A stretch of DNA of 64,000 bases from an uncultured Alphaproteobacteria bacterium (GCA_937995535.1 CALKJU010000029.1:62001-126000); one strand, 5' to 3'; positions 8,185 to 17,500 are shown, counted from the stretch's first letter. The notes: generated by a model not told the origin, from the letters alone. Program-made: numbers and translations.

Positions 8185-10044
8185 ATGCTGCACCTCAACG
8201 ACGTCACCCTGCGCATCGCCGGGCGGGTGCTGCTCGAGCGCGCCTCGCTGCATGTCCAGCCGGGCGTGCGCTACGGGCTGGTCGGACGCAACGGGTCGGG
8301 CAAGACCTCGCTGCTGCGTCTGATCCTGGGCGAGCTCCACGCCGATGCCGGCGAGGTGCGGCTGCGTGCGACCGCGCGGCTGGCGGCGGTGGCGCAGGAG
8401 GCGCCGGGCGGCGCGACGACGCCGCTCGAGGCGGTGCTGGCCGCCGACCGCGAGCGCGCGGCACTGCTCGCCGAGGCCGATCACGCCCAGGACCCGCACC
8501 GGATCGCCGAGATCCAGACGCGCCTCGCTGACATCGGCGCGCACCGCGCCGAGGCCCGAGCGGCGCGCATCCTGGAAGGGTTGGGCTTCGCGCCCGAGGA
8601 CCAGCGGCGGCCCCTCGCGAGCTTCTCCGGCGGCTGGCGGATGCGCGTGGCGCTGGCCGCGACGCTGTTCCTCGAGCCGGACTTCCTGCTGCTCGACGAG
8701 CCGACCAACCATCTCGACCTCGAGGCCACCATGTGGCTCGAGGAGCATCTGCGCACCTATCCGCGCACCTTGCTCCTGGTCAGCCACGACCGCGACCTGC
8801 TCAACAGCGTGCCGGAGAAGATCGTCCATCTCGAGGGTCTGCGGCTGACCGTCTACACTGGCGGCTACGACAGCTTCGAGCGGGCGCGGCGCGAGCGGCT
8901 GGCGCTCGCCGAGAAGCTGCGCAGCCGCCAGGAGGGCGAGCGGGCCCGCATCCAGGCCTTCGTCGACCGCTTCCGCTATAAGGCCTCCAAGGCCAAGCAG
9001 GCGCAGAGCCGGCTCAAGATGCTGGAGCGCATGGAGCCGATCGCGCAGGCCGCGGTCGAGCCGGAGATCGTGTTCTCCTTTCCCGCCGGGGCTGTGCCCC
9101 CGCCACCGCTCCTGACCATGGACGGCGTGCGCGTCGGCTATGGCGACAAGGTCGTGCTCGACCGGCTGTCGCTGCGGATCGACCCCGAGGACCGCATCGC
9201 ATTGCTCGGCGCCAACGGCAACGGCAAGTCGACCTTCGCCAAGCTGGTCGGCGGGCGGCTGGCCCCGATGCAGGGTGAGCTGACCCGGGCGCGCGGCCTC
9301 GAGGTGGCGTTCTTCGCCCAGCACCAGATCGAGGATCTCGATCCGGCAGCGAGCGGCATCGCGCATCTCGCGCGGCTCTTGCCGCAGGAGCGCGAGGAGC
9401 AGCACCGCGCGCGCCTCGCCCGGTTCGGCCTCGTCCAGCACAAGGCCGAGACCCCGGCGGGCCAGCTCTCGGGCGGCGAGAAGGCGCGGCTGTGCTTCGC
9501 GCTGATGTGCGTGACGGCGCCGCACGTCCTGATCCTCGACGAGCCGACCAACCATCTCGACATCGATTCCCGCCAGGCGCTGGTCGAGGCGCTCAACGAG
9601 TTTCCGGGTGCGGTGATCGTCGTCAGCCACGACCGCCATCTCGTCGAGCTGACCGCCGACCGGCTGTGGCTTGTCGCCGACGGGCGGGTCACGCCCTGGG
9701 ACGGCGACCTCGACGACTACCGCCGCTGGCTGCTCGCGCGCACGGCGCCCGAGTCGGAGCCGTCGCGTCCATCGCCTGAGGCGCCACGGACGAGCGCCGC
9801 CGAGCGCCGCGCGCGCCTTGCGCCGTTGCGCGCCGCGGCGCGTGCCGCCGAGCGCGAGGTCGAGCGGCTGGTGCAGGAGCGTGACCGCGTCCACGCCCGG
9901 CTCGCCGATCCCGGGACCTATGACGACGGCGAGGCGGTGGCGGCACTGCGCCGCCGCGAGCGCGAGCTGGAGGCGCTCATCGCCGAAGCCGAAACCCGTT
10001 GGCTCGACGTGGCGGCCGAGATCGAGGCGGTCGAGGCGGCATGA
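8185..10044 (+). CDS. ABC-F family ATPase (Uup/YheS-like)
   Basis: Soluble tandem ABC ATPase of the ABC-F class, which acts on ribosomes rather than in transport. The 619-residue protein has two nucleotide-binding domains: Walker A GRNGSGKTS with signature FSGGWRMR, and Walker A GANGNGKST with signature LSGGEKAR, each with Walker B LLDEPTNHLD or ILDEPTNHLD. A charged linker between domains (EGERARIQAFVDRFRYKASKA) is the P-site tRNA interaction motif region. A C-terminal coiled coil of about 90 residues (RAAEREVERLVQERDRV and onward) resembles Uup. There are no membrane segments. Confidence 0.95.
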   Translation: MLHLNDVTLRIAGRVLLERASLHVQPGVRYGLVGRNGSGKTSLLRLILGELHADAGEVRLRATARLAAVAQEAPGGATTPLEAVLAADRERAALLAEADHAQDPHRIAEIQTRLADIGAHRAEARAARILEGLGFAPEDQRRPLASFSGGWRMRVALAATLFLEPDFLLLDEPTNHLDLEATMWLEEHLRTYPRTLLLVSHDRDLLNSVPEKIVHLEGLRLTVYTGGYDSFERARRERLALAEKLRSRQEGERARIQAFVDRFRYKASKAKQAQSRLKMLERMEPIAQAAVEPEIVFSFPAGAVPPPPLLTMDGVRVGYGDKVVLDRLSLRIDPEDRIALLGANGNGKSTFAKLVGGRLAPMQGELTRARGLEVAFFAQHQIEDLDPAASGIAHLARLLPQEREEQHRARLARFGLVQHKAETPAGQLSGGEKARLCFALMCVTAPHVLILDEPTNHLDIDSRQALVEALNEFPGAVIVVSHDRHLVELTADRLWLVADGRVTPWDGDLDDYRRWLLARTAPESEPSRPSPEAPRTSAAERRARLAPLRAAARAAEREVERLVQERDRVHARLADPGTYDDGEAVAALRRRERELEALIAEAETRWLDVAAEIEAVEAA

Positions 10045-10176
10045 GCGCGGACCTACGGCGCGTGCGTCGCGCCTGAGCCTGCACGCCGCCGCGCCCTCGC
10101 GGTCCTCCGCTGGCTGGCGCTGGTGACGGCGGCCGGCCCCCTCGGTACACTGTCACATCACGCACGGAGCCGAACG

Positions 10177-10638
10177 ATGGCGACCCGCGCCGCGACGCGC
10201 TACGAGGACGACGTCTACACCTGGAGCCTGGAGCAGGCGGCGGCGCTGCGCCGCGCCGCGGCTCGTCGCGTGAGCCTGCCCGAGGCGCTCGACTTCCCGA
10301 ACATCGCCGAGGAGATCGAGAGCTTGGGCGCCTCTCAGCTCCGTGAACTCTACTCCCGCTACGACGTGCTGCTGACGCTCCTGCTGAAGTGGCAGCATCA
10401 GCCCGAGCGGCGCACGCCAAGCTGGCGCAGCACCATCCGCACCCAGCGCACCGAGCTGGCCCGGCTCCTCAAGCTCAGCCCCGGCCTGAAGCCGAAGCGA
10501 GCCGCGGCGCTGGCGGAGTCCTACACCGCCGCCCGTGAGAACGCCGCGGACGAGACCGGCCTGCCGCTCACGACGTTCCCGGAGCGCTGCCCCTTCACGC
10601 TGGAGGAGGTCGAGCGGTCGACCTGGTGGCCGGATTGA
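10177..10638 (+). CDS. DUF29 family protein
   Basis: A 153-residue helical protein of the DUF29 family, common in alphaproteobacteria and cyanobacteria and of unknown function. Family hallmarks seen: an N-terminal YEDDVYTWSLEQAAALRR, then DFPNIAEEIESLG, LLKWQHQPERRTPSWRSTI and a C-terminal P-E-xCPF segment (FPERCPFTLEEV) ending in a tryptophan pair. I start at ATG 10177 because the conserved N-terminus begins there, although the frame is open from 10123. It precedes an unusually AT-rich gap. Confidence 0.88.
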   Translation: MATRAATRYEDDVYTWSLEQAAALRRAAARRVSLPEALDFPNIAEEIESLGASQLRELYSRYDVLLTLLLKWQHQPERRTPSWRSTIRTQRTELARLLKLSPGLKPKRAAALAESYTAARENAADETGLPLTTFPERCPFTLEEVERSTWWPD

Positions 10639-11030
10639 CGATAACAACCTCCTGACTGAACAGCTCGGAATTGCAATGGGCGATTCGATCAATTGAAATC
10701 CAGTCCGTTTTCGACGAGCGCGTACAAATCAGCGTCCGACGACAGCTAAGCTCATGAAAATTGTGGCGGTATCGGGGCTTGAGAGTGTTCTTGGGTTATT
10801 TGTTGACAGCTGATTCCAAAGCCAGGAATTGGTCAGAGCCAAGAATCGTGCTGTGCCATTGTCCAAACGGACTTGCGGTGAATCGATCGAACAAGGTCAA
10901 CGAACGCACGCGGCAGCCGATCAGCGATCGGAGAAAGTCAAGACGTATTTAGCGCGATTCGAAAAGGATCTGAGATTCGCGCCTCGCGGATAGGCAAGCT
11001 CCTTGGGTGGGGCGACACATTGTTCCAAGT
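10639..11030. other. 392-bp AT-richer gap without a recognisable gene
   Basis: Base composition falls to roughly 50 % GC by eye against about 70 % around it. I find no convincing start-plus-RBS gene: a frame from 10761 to 10952 encodes only an arginine-rich tail without family resemblance. Another frame stays open from 10817 to the TAG just before 11000 but has no start. I see no terminal inverted repeats, transposase fragments or tRNA. It may be the remnant of foreign DNA beside the DUF29 gene. Confidence 0.55.
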
Positions 11031-12557
11031 TCACACCATCGCGTCGGGCAGGTCCGCCTCGCGCTTGGCGACGAAGGCGTCGAGGGCCTCGGCGATGGCC
11101 GGGTCGAGCGGCGGCGGGACGTAGGCGTCGAGCAGCCGCTGCGCGGCCTCGATGCCGCGCGCTTCCAGCGTCTTTTCGCCGTCGAGCTGCCACTGCTCGA
11201 AGCTGTTGTTGTCCATCAGCTCGGACATGAAGAAGGCGTCCTGGAAGTGCGCCTGGGTGTGGGCGCTCCCGAAGAAGTGCCCGCCCGGTCCGATCTCGTG
11301 GATCGCCCGCATCGCCTCGTCGAAGTCGTCGAAGCGCGGGCCCTGGCCGAGGCGGTAGAGCATCTCCATCTGCTCGGCGTCGATCACGAACTTGGCGAGG
11401 TTCGCGGTGAGCCCGGCCTCGGTCCAGCCGGCGCTGTGCATGACGAGATGCGCGCCGGCGATGAGGATCGGCAGCATGTTGAAGGCGCTCTCGTAGCCGG
11501 CCTGGGCATCGACCAGCTTGCTGCCGGTGAGCATGCCCGAGGAGCGCCACGGCACGCCGTACTTCCGGGCGAGCTGGCCGATCATCAGGTTCATCAGCGC
11601 GAGCTCGCTGGTCCCGGCCATCGGCGCCCCGGACTTCATCGAGACGGCGGCGAGGAAGTGGCCGTAGATCATCGGGCAGCCCGGGCGGACGAGCTGGGTG
11701 AAGGCGAGCGCCGAGATCGCCTCGGCGTTGAGCTCGGCCACGGTCGCGGTGGCCGAGGCGGGCGTGTTCGCACCGGCCAGGGTGAACGGCGCGCAGATCA
11801 CCGGCTGGTTGGACCGCGCATAGACCTTGAGCGCGCCCAGCATCGTCTCGTCCCAAACGAGCGGCGAATTGCAGTTGACCAGTGAGACCATCACCGGATT
11901 GTCGCGCACGAACGCGGCGCCGAAGACGATCCGCGCCATCGCCAGCGCGTCCTCGGCGCGCTCCGGCGCGGTGACCGGGCCCATGAACGACTTGTCGCTG
12001 TTGCGGATCGCCGAGACGGTGATGTGCAGGTGGCGTTTGGGTACCGGCTTGTCGACCGGCTCGCAGGTCACCGAGCCCGTGTTGTGGATCGCCGGGGCGA
12101 GATAGGCGAGGCGGTGGAAACGCTCGAGATCGGCGAGCGTGCCGTAGCGGCGCTGGTTGTCCTCCATCCGCACGAAGGGCGAGCCGTAGGTCGGGAAGAA
12201 GACGGTGTGCCGGCCGCCGATCGTGACCGAGCGCGCCGGATTGCGGGCGTGCAGGGTGAACTCGGCGGGGATCGTGGCGAGCAGGCGTAGCAGCAGCTCG
12301 CGTGGGATATGAACGCGCTGGCCCTGCACGTCGGCCCCAGCGTCCTTCCACAGCGCCAGCGCCTCGGCGTCGCGGAAGTCGATGCCGACCTGCTCGAGGA
12401 TCCGGCAGGAGGCGTCGTGGATCAGCTCGAGCCGCTCCTGGCTCAGCACCTCGTAGAGCGGGATGCCACGCTCGAGCGCGGGCAGCGCGCGCAGCGCGAA
12501 GGCGGTCCGCTCCGCCCGCCGCGAGGCGCGCCCGCCGCGCCGGCCTTCCGTCGACAT
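11031..12557 (-). CDS. trimethylamine methyltransferase (MttB) family protein, non-pyrrolysine type
   Basis: A 508-residue member of the MttB/COG5598 superfamily, whose members move a methyl group from a quaternary or tertiary amine to a corrinoid protein. True trimethylamine MttB has an in-frame TAG for pyrrolysine. This gene reads through completely with no TAG, so it belongs with the non-pyrrolysine enzymes typified by glycine betaine methyltransferase MtgB. Conserved stretches include CRILEQVGIDF near the N-terminus and AMRAIHEIGPGGHFFGSAHT near the C-terminus. The ATG at 12557 follows GGGAGGCGGG. No corrinoid-protein or reactivation gene is adjacent. The substrate is unknown. Confidence 0.9.
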   Translation of the reverse strand: MSTEGRRGGRASRRAERTAFALRALPALERGIPLYEVLSQERLELIHDASCRILEQVGIDFRDAEALALWKDAGADVQGQRVHIPRELLLRLLATIPAEFTLHARNPARSVTIGGRHTVFFPTYGSPFVRMEDNQRRYGTLADLERFHRLAYLAPAIHNTGSVTCEPVDKPVPKRHLHITVSAIRNSDKSFMGPVTAPERAEDALAMARIVFGAAFVRDNPVMVSLVNCNSPLVWDETMLGALKVYARSNQPVICAPFTLAGANTPASATATVAELNAEAISALAFTQLVRPGCPMIYGHFLAAVSMKSGAPMAGTSELALMNLMIGQLARKYGVPWRSSGMLTGSKLVDAQAGYESAFNMLPILIAGAHLVMHSAGWTEAGLTANLAKFVIDAEQMEMLYRLGQGPRFDDFDEAMRAIHEIGPGGHFFGSAHTQAHFQDAFFMSELMDNNSFEQWQLDGEKTLEARGIEAAQRLLDAYVPPPLDPAIAEALDAFVAKREADLPDAMV

Positions 12558-12660
12558 CGACCCGCCTCCCGCTGTCTCCGCCCCGCCGACGATGGCCGCC
12601 GCGCGACGACGCCGGCAAGCCTGCGCGCGCCGGATGCTGTCGTCGCGGCGACGCGCCGGC

Positions 12661-13788
12661 TCAGCTTCCCGGGGTCGTCGCCGGTGTCTGCGCCTCCAGA
12701 AGATCGTCGCGCGTGACGAGCAGGCGGTCGGTCACCCAGCGCGGCACCTTGAAGGTCCAGCCGTCGACGCGCTGGGCGAGCCGCGCGGTCGCGGCCGCCG
12801 GATCAGGCTTCGGTTCCGCCTCCGCCGCGTCCGTCGTCTCGGTCGCCGAAGGCTCCTGGGTGTTCGCGGCCGGCGCCGGCGCGACCGGCGGCTCGGCGGT
12901 CAGCCGGACCCAATGCTCGACCGCGTCGCCCGTGCCCTCGACGAGCAGCCGGACCGCGACGACCTGACCGTCGAAGGTCTCGAAGCGCGCGAGCGGGGCG
13001 TCGTCGGGCACGGGCTTGACCGAGGCCGGCTCGACGTCCTGCAGCGTGAGGCTGGCCAGCGTCGCGGCGACCCGCGACAGCTCCCCGACGTCGGCCTTGC
13101 GTCCCTCGGGCACCCCGTCGAGCGAGAAGTCCTGGGTGTCGTCGGCGCGGCTGAGGACGATCGGGTCCGGCCCACCCGCGCCGAGCGTGACCTTGCGGAC
13201 CCGGTATTCCGGCAGATCGACGATGGTCGTGTCGATCCAGCCGAGATCGTCCGCCGGCAGCTCGACCTCCCCGGCGGCGAGCCAAGCTTGGCTTTCGCCG
13301 TCGCGCCTGACGTAGATGCCACCCCGCCCGCCGCCGTAGAGATCGTAGCGCGTCTTGCCGAGGATCGCGGCAGCCAGCACGTTGCCCTCGGCGTCCTTGA
13401 GCGTCACGCGGCGCCCCTTGGCCTTCTCGGCGCCGGGTTCGTCGAGCTCGAGACGGGACAGACGCTCCGTGACGGCGGTCTTGGCCTCGACGATCTGCAG
13501 CGCGGCGAGGCCACGCGCCACCGCGCGGACCCGGCCGCCATCGGCGGGGAAGCCGTCTCGCTGCTCGACCCGCCAGACGTCGCCGTCGCGGCGCAGCGTC
13601 ACCACGCCGCTATCCGTCTGGGACTCGATCCGGGCGACCTGCTCCAGCCGGTCGAGGAGGCCCGGGAAGAGCGGTTGGTCGACCGCGGTCGCGGTGAGCG
13701 GCGTGTCGCGCGTCGCGATCGACCAGCCGGCGAGGATCACGGCCACGAGCGCGGCGCCGGCGAGGGTGGCAAAGGCCTTGGGGGACAT
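12661..13788 (-). CDS. DUF4340 protein of a Gld-type ABC system
   Basis: A 375-residue protein with one N-terminal membrane anchor (FATLAGAALVAVILAGWSIA) and a large outer domain of the DUF4340 type. The ATG at 13788 has a good GGAGGCGG site. The C-terminal part is rich in Ala/Pro/Glu (about residues 305-345), likely an unstructured linker before a final VDGWTFKVPRWVTDRLLV motif. It is the last gene of an operon with an ABC ATPase, a permease and a GldG-like protein. DUF4340 proteins regularly accompany GldG-type transporters; their job is not known. Confidence 0.85.
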   Translation of the reverse strand: MSPKAFATLAGAALVAVILAGWSIATRDTPLTATAVDQPLFPGLLDRLEQVARIESQTDSGVVTLRRDGDVWRVEQRDGFPADGGRVRAVARGLAALQIVEAKTAVTERLSRLELDEPGAEKAKGRRVTLKDAEGNVLAAAILGKTRYDLYGGGRGGIYVRRDGESQAWLAAGEVELPADDLGWIDTTIVDLPEYRVRKVTLGAGGPDPIVLSRADDTQDFSLDGVPEGRKADVGELSRVAATLASLTLQDVEPASVKPVPDDAPLARFETFDGQVVAVRLLVEGTGDAVEHWVRLTAEPPVAPAPAANTQEPSATETTDAAEAEPKPDPAAATARLAQRVDGWTFKVPRWVTDRLLVTRDDLLEAQTPATTPGS

Positions 13789-13805
13789 CGACCGCCTCCT
13801 CTCCT

Positions 13806-15665
13806 TCAACCGGTGGCCGCGTCGAAGCGCCGGCGGAAGCGGACGCGGCGGGCGAGAGCGAGGATGATCGCCACCAGGCCGACAAGGATCGGCACGGCCG
13901 CGATGTTGGCGAAGCGCAGCCGGTCGCGGAGGCTTTCGATGTCCTGCCGCAGCGCATGCTGCACGTCGCGCAGCTCGCGACGGGTCGCCAGGAGCTCGAC
14001 GCGCGCCTGGTCGAGCTCCGCGCGCTGCTCGGCCGTCAGCAGCGCCGCATCCTCGCCGCCCTCGACCTCCATCGCCCCGAGCTTGCGTTGCAGCTCCGCG
14101 AGCTTGCGGCTCAGCTCCTGCTCCTTCGCCCGGTACTGCGCCTCGGCCGCGCGGCGGATCTCCGCCACCCTGGTGAACGGACGGAAGGTCACGTCGCGGC
14201 CGCGCAGGTCGGAGAGCACGCTGCTGCCGATCAGGTGATCGAGCGCGTTGGCGACGAAATCGGCGTTGTCGCCGACCGGTACGTTGACCTCCTGGCCGAA
14301 CATGTTCTGCGGCATGAGCCAGGTCCGGTCGTCGAGCAGATCGGTGTCGGCGACGACCACGATGTCGATCGGCACCTTGGCTTCCATCAGGCGCTCCGCG
14401 GGCGCCTCGACGTCCTCCGGCAGCGCGTCGGGGAACGCTGTCCGCGCCGGGCCGCTCACTCGCGCCGCCATCACCATCGGCACGCCGCCGCGCTGGTAGT
14501 CGCGGATCAGGCCGATCGGATCGGGGACGAAGCGGACCCGGTCGACGTCGATCGCCTCGGCGTCGGCGCTGGAGGTGATCAGCGGCACGAAGCTCGTGGT
14601 GGCGTTGTCGACGGGGCGCAGCCACCCGGCGGTCGCGAGATTGACGGTCCGCAGCTCGGCGGTGATCGGGCTCTCGCGGCTGAGACCGTCGCCGGTGACC
14701 GACAGCCAGGGCAGGTACTCGACGATCTGGTTGCGGCCCTCGACGGGGAACTGGACCTGACGCGCCGCCTGCGGATCAGCCACCACCCGATCGGCGACCA
14801 TCTCCATGCCCCAGGCCTGCAGCAGCTTGGGGAGATTCGATCCGGTCGGCGTCACGCCGGCGCGCACTTGGCGGATCGCGGCGGCTTCCGAATGCGGGTC
14901 GACGAACAGGACCAGCCGGCCACCGCCCAGCACGAACTGGTCGATGGCGAACAGCGTGCGCTCGGGCAGGTCCTGCGGGTGCACCAGGACCAGGACCTCG
15001 GTCTCGGGGTCGACCTCCGAGATCTCGCCGCCAGTCAGCCGGACGTCGAAGAACTGCCGCAGCTCCTCGTAGACCTGCCAGGGGCGGTACTGGTTGGCCG
15101 GATCGCCGGCGAGCGGCAGGTTGGCGATCAGCGTGACGACTGGCTTTTCCGGATGCGCCAGCTCGTAAACGAGCCGGCTCAGATCGTACTCGAGGAAGCG
15201 CTCGCGCTCCGGCGACAGTACCGGCAGCACCGACACGTCGTCCGTACTGTTGGTGCCGGCGAGGCCGAAATAAGCGGCCTGGCCGCCCTCCAGCGCGATC
15301 GCCTGCAGCCCGAAGCCGACGGCGCGGTCCTCCTCGACCGAGAACGGCTGCGGATCGATCAGCTCGACGGTCAGCCGGCCGCGGCTGGCCGTCGCATAGG
15401 CGTCGAGCGTGTCCTTCACCCGATCCGCGTAGGTGGCGAGGAACGGGTTCGCCTCGCGCAGGCTGCGCGAGACGTAGAGCCGTAAGGTAACCGGCTCCTC
15501 CATCTCGGCCAGAAGCCGCCGCGTGCCGTCGGACAATGTGAACTGACGGTTCTCGGTCAGATCGGCCCGGATCGGCCGCAGCGTCAGCGCGCCCCAGGTG
15601 TTGAGCGCGACGAACAGCACGATGGCGAGGACGATCCCGGTGATCGACAGGGTACGACGGTCCAT
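13806..15665 (-). CDS. GldG-like auxiliary ABC transporter protein
   Basis: A 619-residue GldG-family component (ABC-type uncharacterised transport, auxiliary) with an N-terminal membrane helix (LSITGIVLAIVLFVALNTWG), a large periplasmic domain, a coiled coil around residues 505-590 (ELSRKLAELQRKLGAMEVE and following), and a second membrane helix near the C-terminus (IAAVPILVGLVAIILAL). The periplasmic part carries family motifs LTENRQFTLSDGTRRLL and VLVLVHPQDLPE. It lies between the permease (10 bp) and the DUF4340 gene (17 bp), so one operon. Its role in non-gliding bacteria is undetermined. Confidence 0.9.
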   Translation of the reverse strand: MDRRTLSITGIVLAIVLFVALNTWGALTLRPIRADLTENRQFTLSDGTRRLLAEMEEPVTLRLYVSRSLREANPFLATYADRVKDTLDAYATASRGRLTVELIDPQPFSVEEDRAVGFGLQAIALEGGQAAYFGLAGTNSTDDVSVLPVLSPERERFLEYDLSRLVYELAHPEKPVVTLIANLPLAGDPANQYRPWQVYEELRQFFDVRLTGGEISEVDPETEVLVLVHPQDLPERTLFAIDQFVLGGGRLVLFVDPHSEAAAIRQVRAGVTPTGSNLPKLLQAWGMEMVADRVVADPQAARQVQFPVEGRNQIVEYLPWLSVTGDGLSRESPITAELRTVNLATAGWLRPVDNATTSFVPLITSSADAEAIDVDRVRFVPDPIGLIRDYQRGGVPMVMAARVSGPARTAFPDALPEDVEAPAERLMEAKVPIDIVVVADTDLLDDRTWLMPQNMFGQEVNVPVGDNADFVANALDHLIGSSVLSDLRGRDVTFRPFTRVAEIRRAAEAQYRAKEQELSRKLAELQRKLGAMEVEGGEDAALLTAEQRAELDQARVELLATRRELRDVQHALRQDIESLRDRLRFANIAAVPILVGLVAIILALARRVRFRRRFDAATG

Positions 15666-15675
15666 GGAGCCGGCC

Positions 15676-16410
15676 TCACGCTGCCTTCTTGAGATCGACC
15701 AGGAGAGCGTTCACCAGCAGGCAGACGCCGATCAGCGAGGCGAAGAACAGAATGCTCGACAGCTCGAGCACGCCTTTCATCATCTGGCCGTATTGGGTGA
15801 TGAAGCTGAACGAGGCGATGATATCGGTGACGAGCGGTGGCGCCCAGCCGCGGAACGCGGCCAGGACCAGCTCCATGCCGCTCATCAGGAACAGGAAGCC
15901 GGCTGCGGCGCCGAGCACGAAGGCGATCACCTGGTTCTTGGTCAAGGCCGACATGCACGCACCCAGCGCGATGAACGCGCCGGCCATCAGCCAGCTGCCG
16001 AGATAGCCCAGTGCGATCACGCCGTTGTCCGGCTCGCCCAGATAGTTGACCGTGAGCCAAAGGGGGAAGGTCAGGATCAACGCGATCCCGGTGAAGAGCC
16101 ACGCGGCGAGGAACTTGCCGAGCACCGCCTGGAAGCTCGTCACCGGCAGCGTGGTCAGGAGCTCGATGGTGCCGGTGCGTCGCTCCTCGGCCCACAGCCG
16201 CATCGCCACCGCCGGCACCAGGAACAGGTAGAGCCAGGGGTGGAAGACGAAGAAACTGTCGAGATCGGCCTGACCACGCTCGAAGAAGTTGCCGAGGAAG
16301 AACGCGAAGGCGCCGGCGAGCGCCAGGAAGATCACGATGAAGATGTAGGCGAGCGGGGTCGCGAAATAGGCCCGCAGCTCGCGCTTCATGATCGTCAGCA
16401 CCGGGGACAT
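15676..16410 (-). CDS. ABC-2 type permease, GldF-like
   Basis: Inner-membrane permease of 244 residues with about six membrane helices, starting MSPVLTIMKRELRAYFATPLAY, the standard opening of GldF/NosY-type permeases. It would form the channel of the Gld-type ABC system with the ATPase encoded immediately upstream. The ATG at 16410 follows a strong GGAGG. The gap to the ATPase stop is 16 bp. The reading frame is intact although its partner ATPase gene is interrupted. Confidence 0.9.
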   Translation of the reverse strand: MSPVLTIMKRELRAYFATPLAYIFIVIFLALAGAFAFFLGNFFERGQADLDSFFVFHPWLYLFLVPAVAMRLWAEERRTGTIELLTTLPVTSFQAVLGKFLAAWLFTGIALILTFPLWLTVNYLGEPDNGVIALGYLGSWLMAGAFIALGACMSALTKNQVIAFVLGAAAGFLFLMSGMELVLAAFRGWAPPLVTDIIASFSFITQYGQMMKGVLELSSILFFASLIGVCLLVNALLVDLKKAA

Positions 16411-16426
16411 CGGCGAGCCTCCGGAA

Positions 16427-17374
16427 TCAGTGAGCGGATGCGGTGAGATGGCGGAACACGTCGTCGAGCTCGCCCTGCTCGACGATCAGCTCGTCGATGG
16501 CGAGCCCGGTCGCGCGCAGCCGCTCGCCGACCACGACGGCGAGATCGGTCGAGTCGCCCGGCAGCACCCGCAGCGTCGCGACGCCGTTGAGCTTGCTGAC
16601 CGTCTCGACGCCGGCCGCCCCGGGCACGTCCTTGAGGAGTGCCTCCAGCTTCGGCACGAGGTTGGCATTCGCCGTGATCCGCACCGCGCCATGCCGCGGC
16701 GAGCGGCGCCGCAGCTCGTCGGGCGTCGCGTCGGCGACGATCCGGCCGCGCGCGATGATCACCGCGCGGGTGCAGACCGCATCGACCTCCTCGAGAATGT
16801 GCGTCGAGATGATGATCGCCTTGTCCTCGCCCATCGCCTGGATGAGGCGGCGCACCTCGTGCTTCTGGTTCGGGTCGAGACCGTCGGTCGGCTCGTCCAG
16901 GACGAGGACCGGCGGGTCGTGCAGAATTGCCTGGGCCAGCCCGACGCGGCGCTTGAAGCCCTAGGACAACGTCTCGATCGGTCGGGGCAGGACCTCCTGG
17001 AGCTGCGTGCGGGCGACCGCGGCCGCGATTCGGGCATGCTTGCCCGCGCCGCCGAAGCCGCGCATCTCGGCGATGAAGGCGAGGAACGACTCGACCGTCA
17101 TGTCGCCATAGAGCGGCGCCCCCTCGGGCAGGTAGCCGATGGCGCTGCGCGCGGCGATCGCGTCGGCGACGACGTCGTGGCCCATCACCCAGGCGGATCC
17201 CGAGGTCGGCTGAACGAAGCCGGTCAGCATCCGCATGGTGGTCGATTTGCCGGCGCCGTTCGGCCCGAGAAACCCGAGGACCTCGCCGCGGCGGAGGCTG
17301 AGGCTGACATCGTCCACGGCGCAAAGCGGCCCGAACCGCTTGGTGAGCCGGTCGAGGCGCACCATCTCGGACAT
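16427..17374 (-). pseudogene. Gld-type ABC transporter ATPase gene with in-frame TAG in the signature motif
   Basis: Encodes the ATPase of the Gld-type exporter, but the 316-codon frame contains TAG at 16963-16961. Before it come Walker [10 protein letters not shown] and the Q-loop region YLPEGAPLY. After it, in the same frame, come GFKRRVGLAQAI, Walker B VLVLDEPTDGLDP and the H-loop STHILEEVD, ending at the TGA before 16427. The TAG replaces the Lys of the expected signature LSKGFKRR, so a single AAG-to-TAG change explains it. The start at 17374 has a GGGGAG site. If TAG terminates, the 137-residue product lacks Walker B and cannot work; an internal ATG at 16855 cannot repair that. The downstream three genes are intact, which argues for a recent mutation, a base error or readthrough. 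Confidence 0.88.
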
Positions 17375-17500
17375 GCTCGCTCCCCACAACCCGCAGTCGC
17401 CCGGCAGCCGGCATGGCCGACTGCTGCTCACAAAAAATCGCGACCGTCATATACAGCCCGTGTCGCCGGCTTCAAGTTTCGCGGCATCGGGGCAGCCGGA

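Noticed and set aside
10761-10952. 63-codon frame in the AT-rich gap
   Set aside because: No RBS, no family resemblance, arginine-rich end, and overlapping alternatives in other frames; treated as non-coding.
11031-12557. Pyrrolysine-containing MttB
   Set aside because: The full 508-codon frame contains no internal TAG, so it is a non-pyrrolysine family member.
13956-15485. 509-codon plus-strand frame opposite the GldG-like gene
   Set aside because: Antisense shadow; the minus-strand GldG reading has membrane helices, RBS and operon context.
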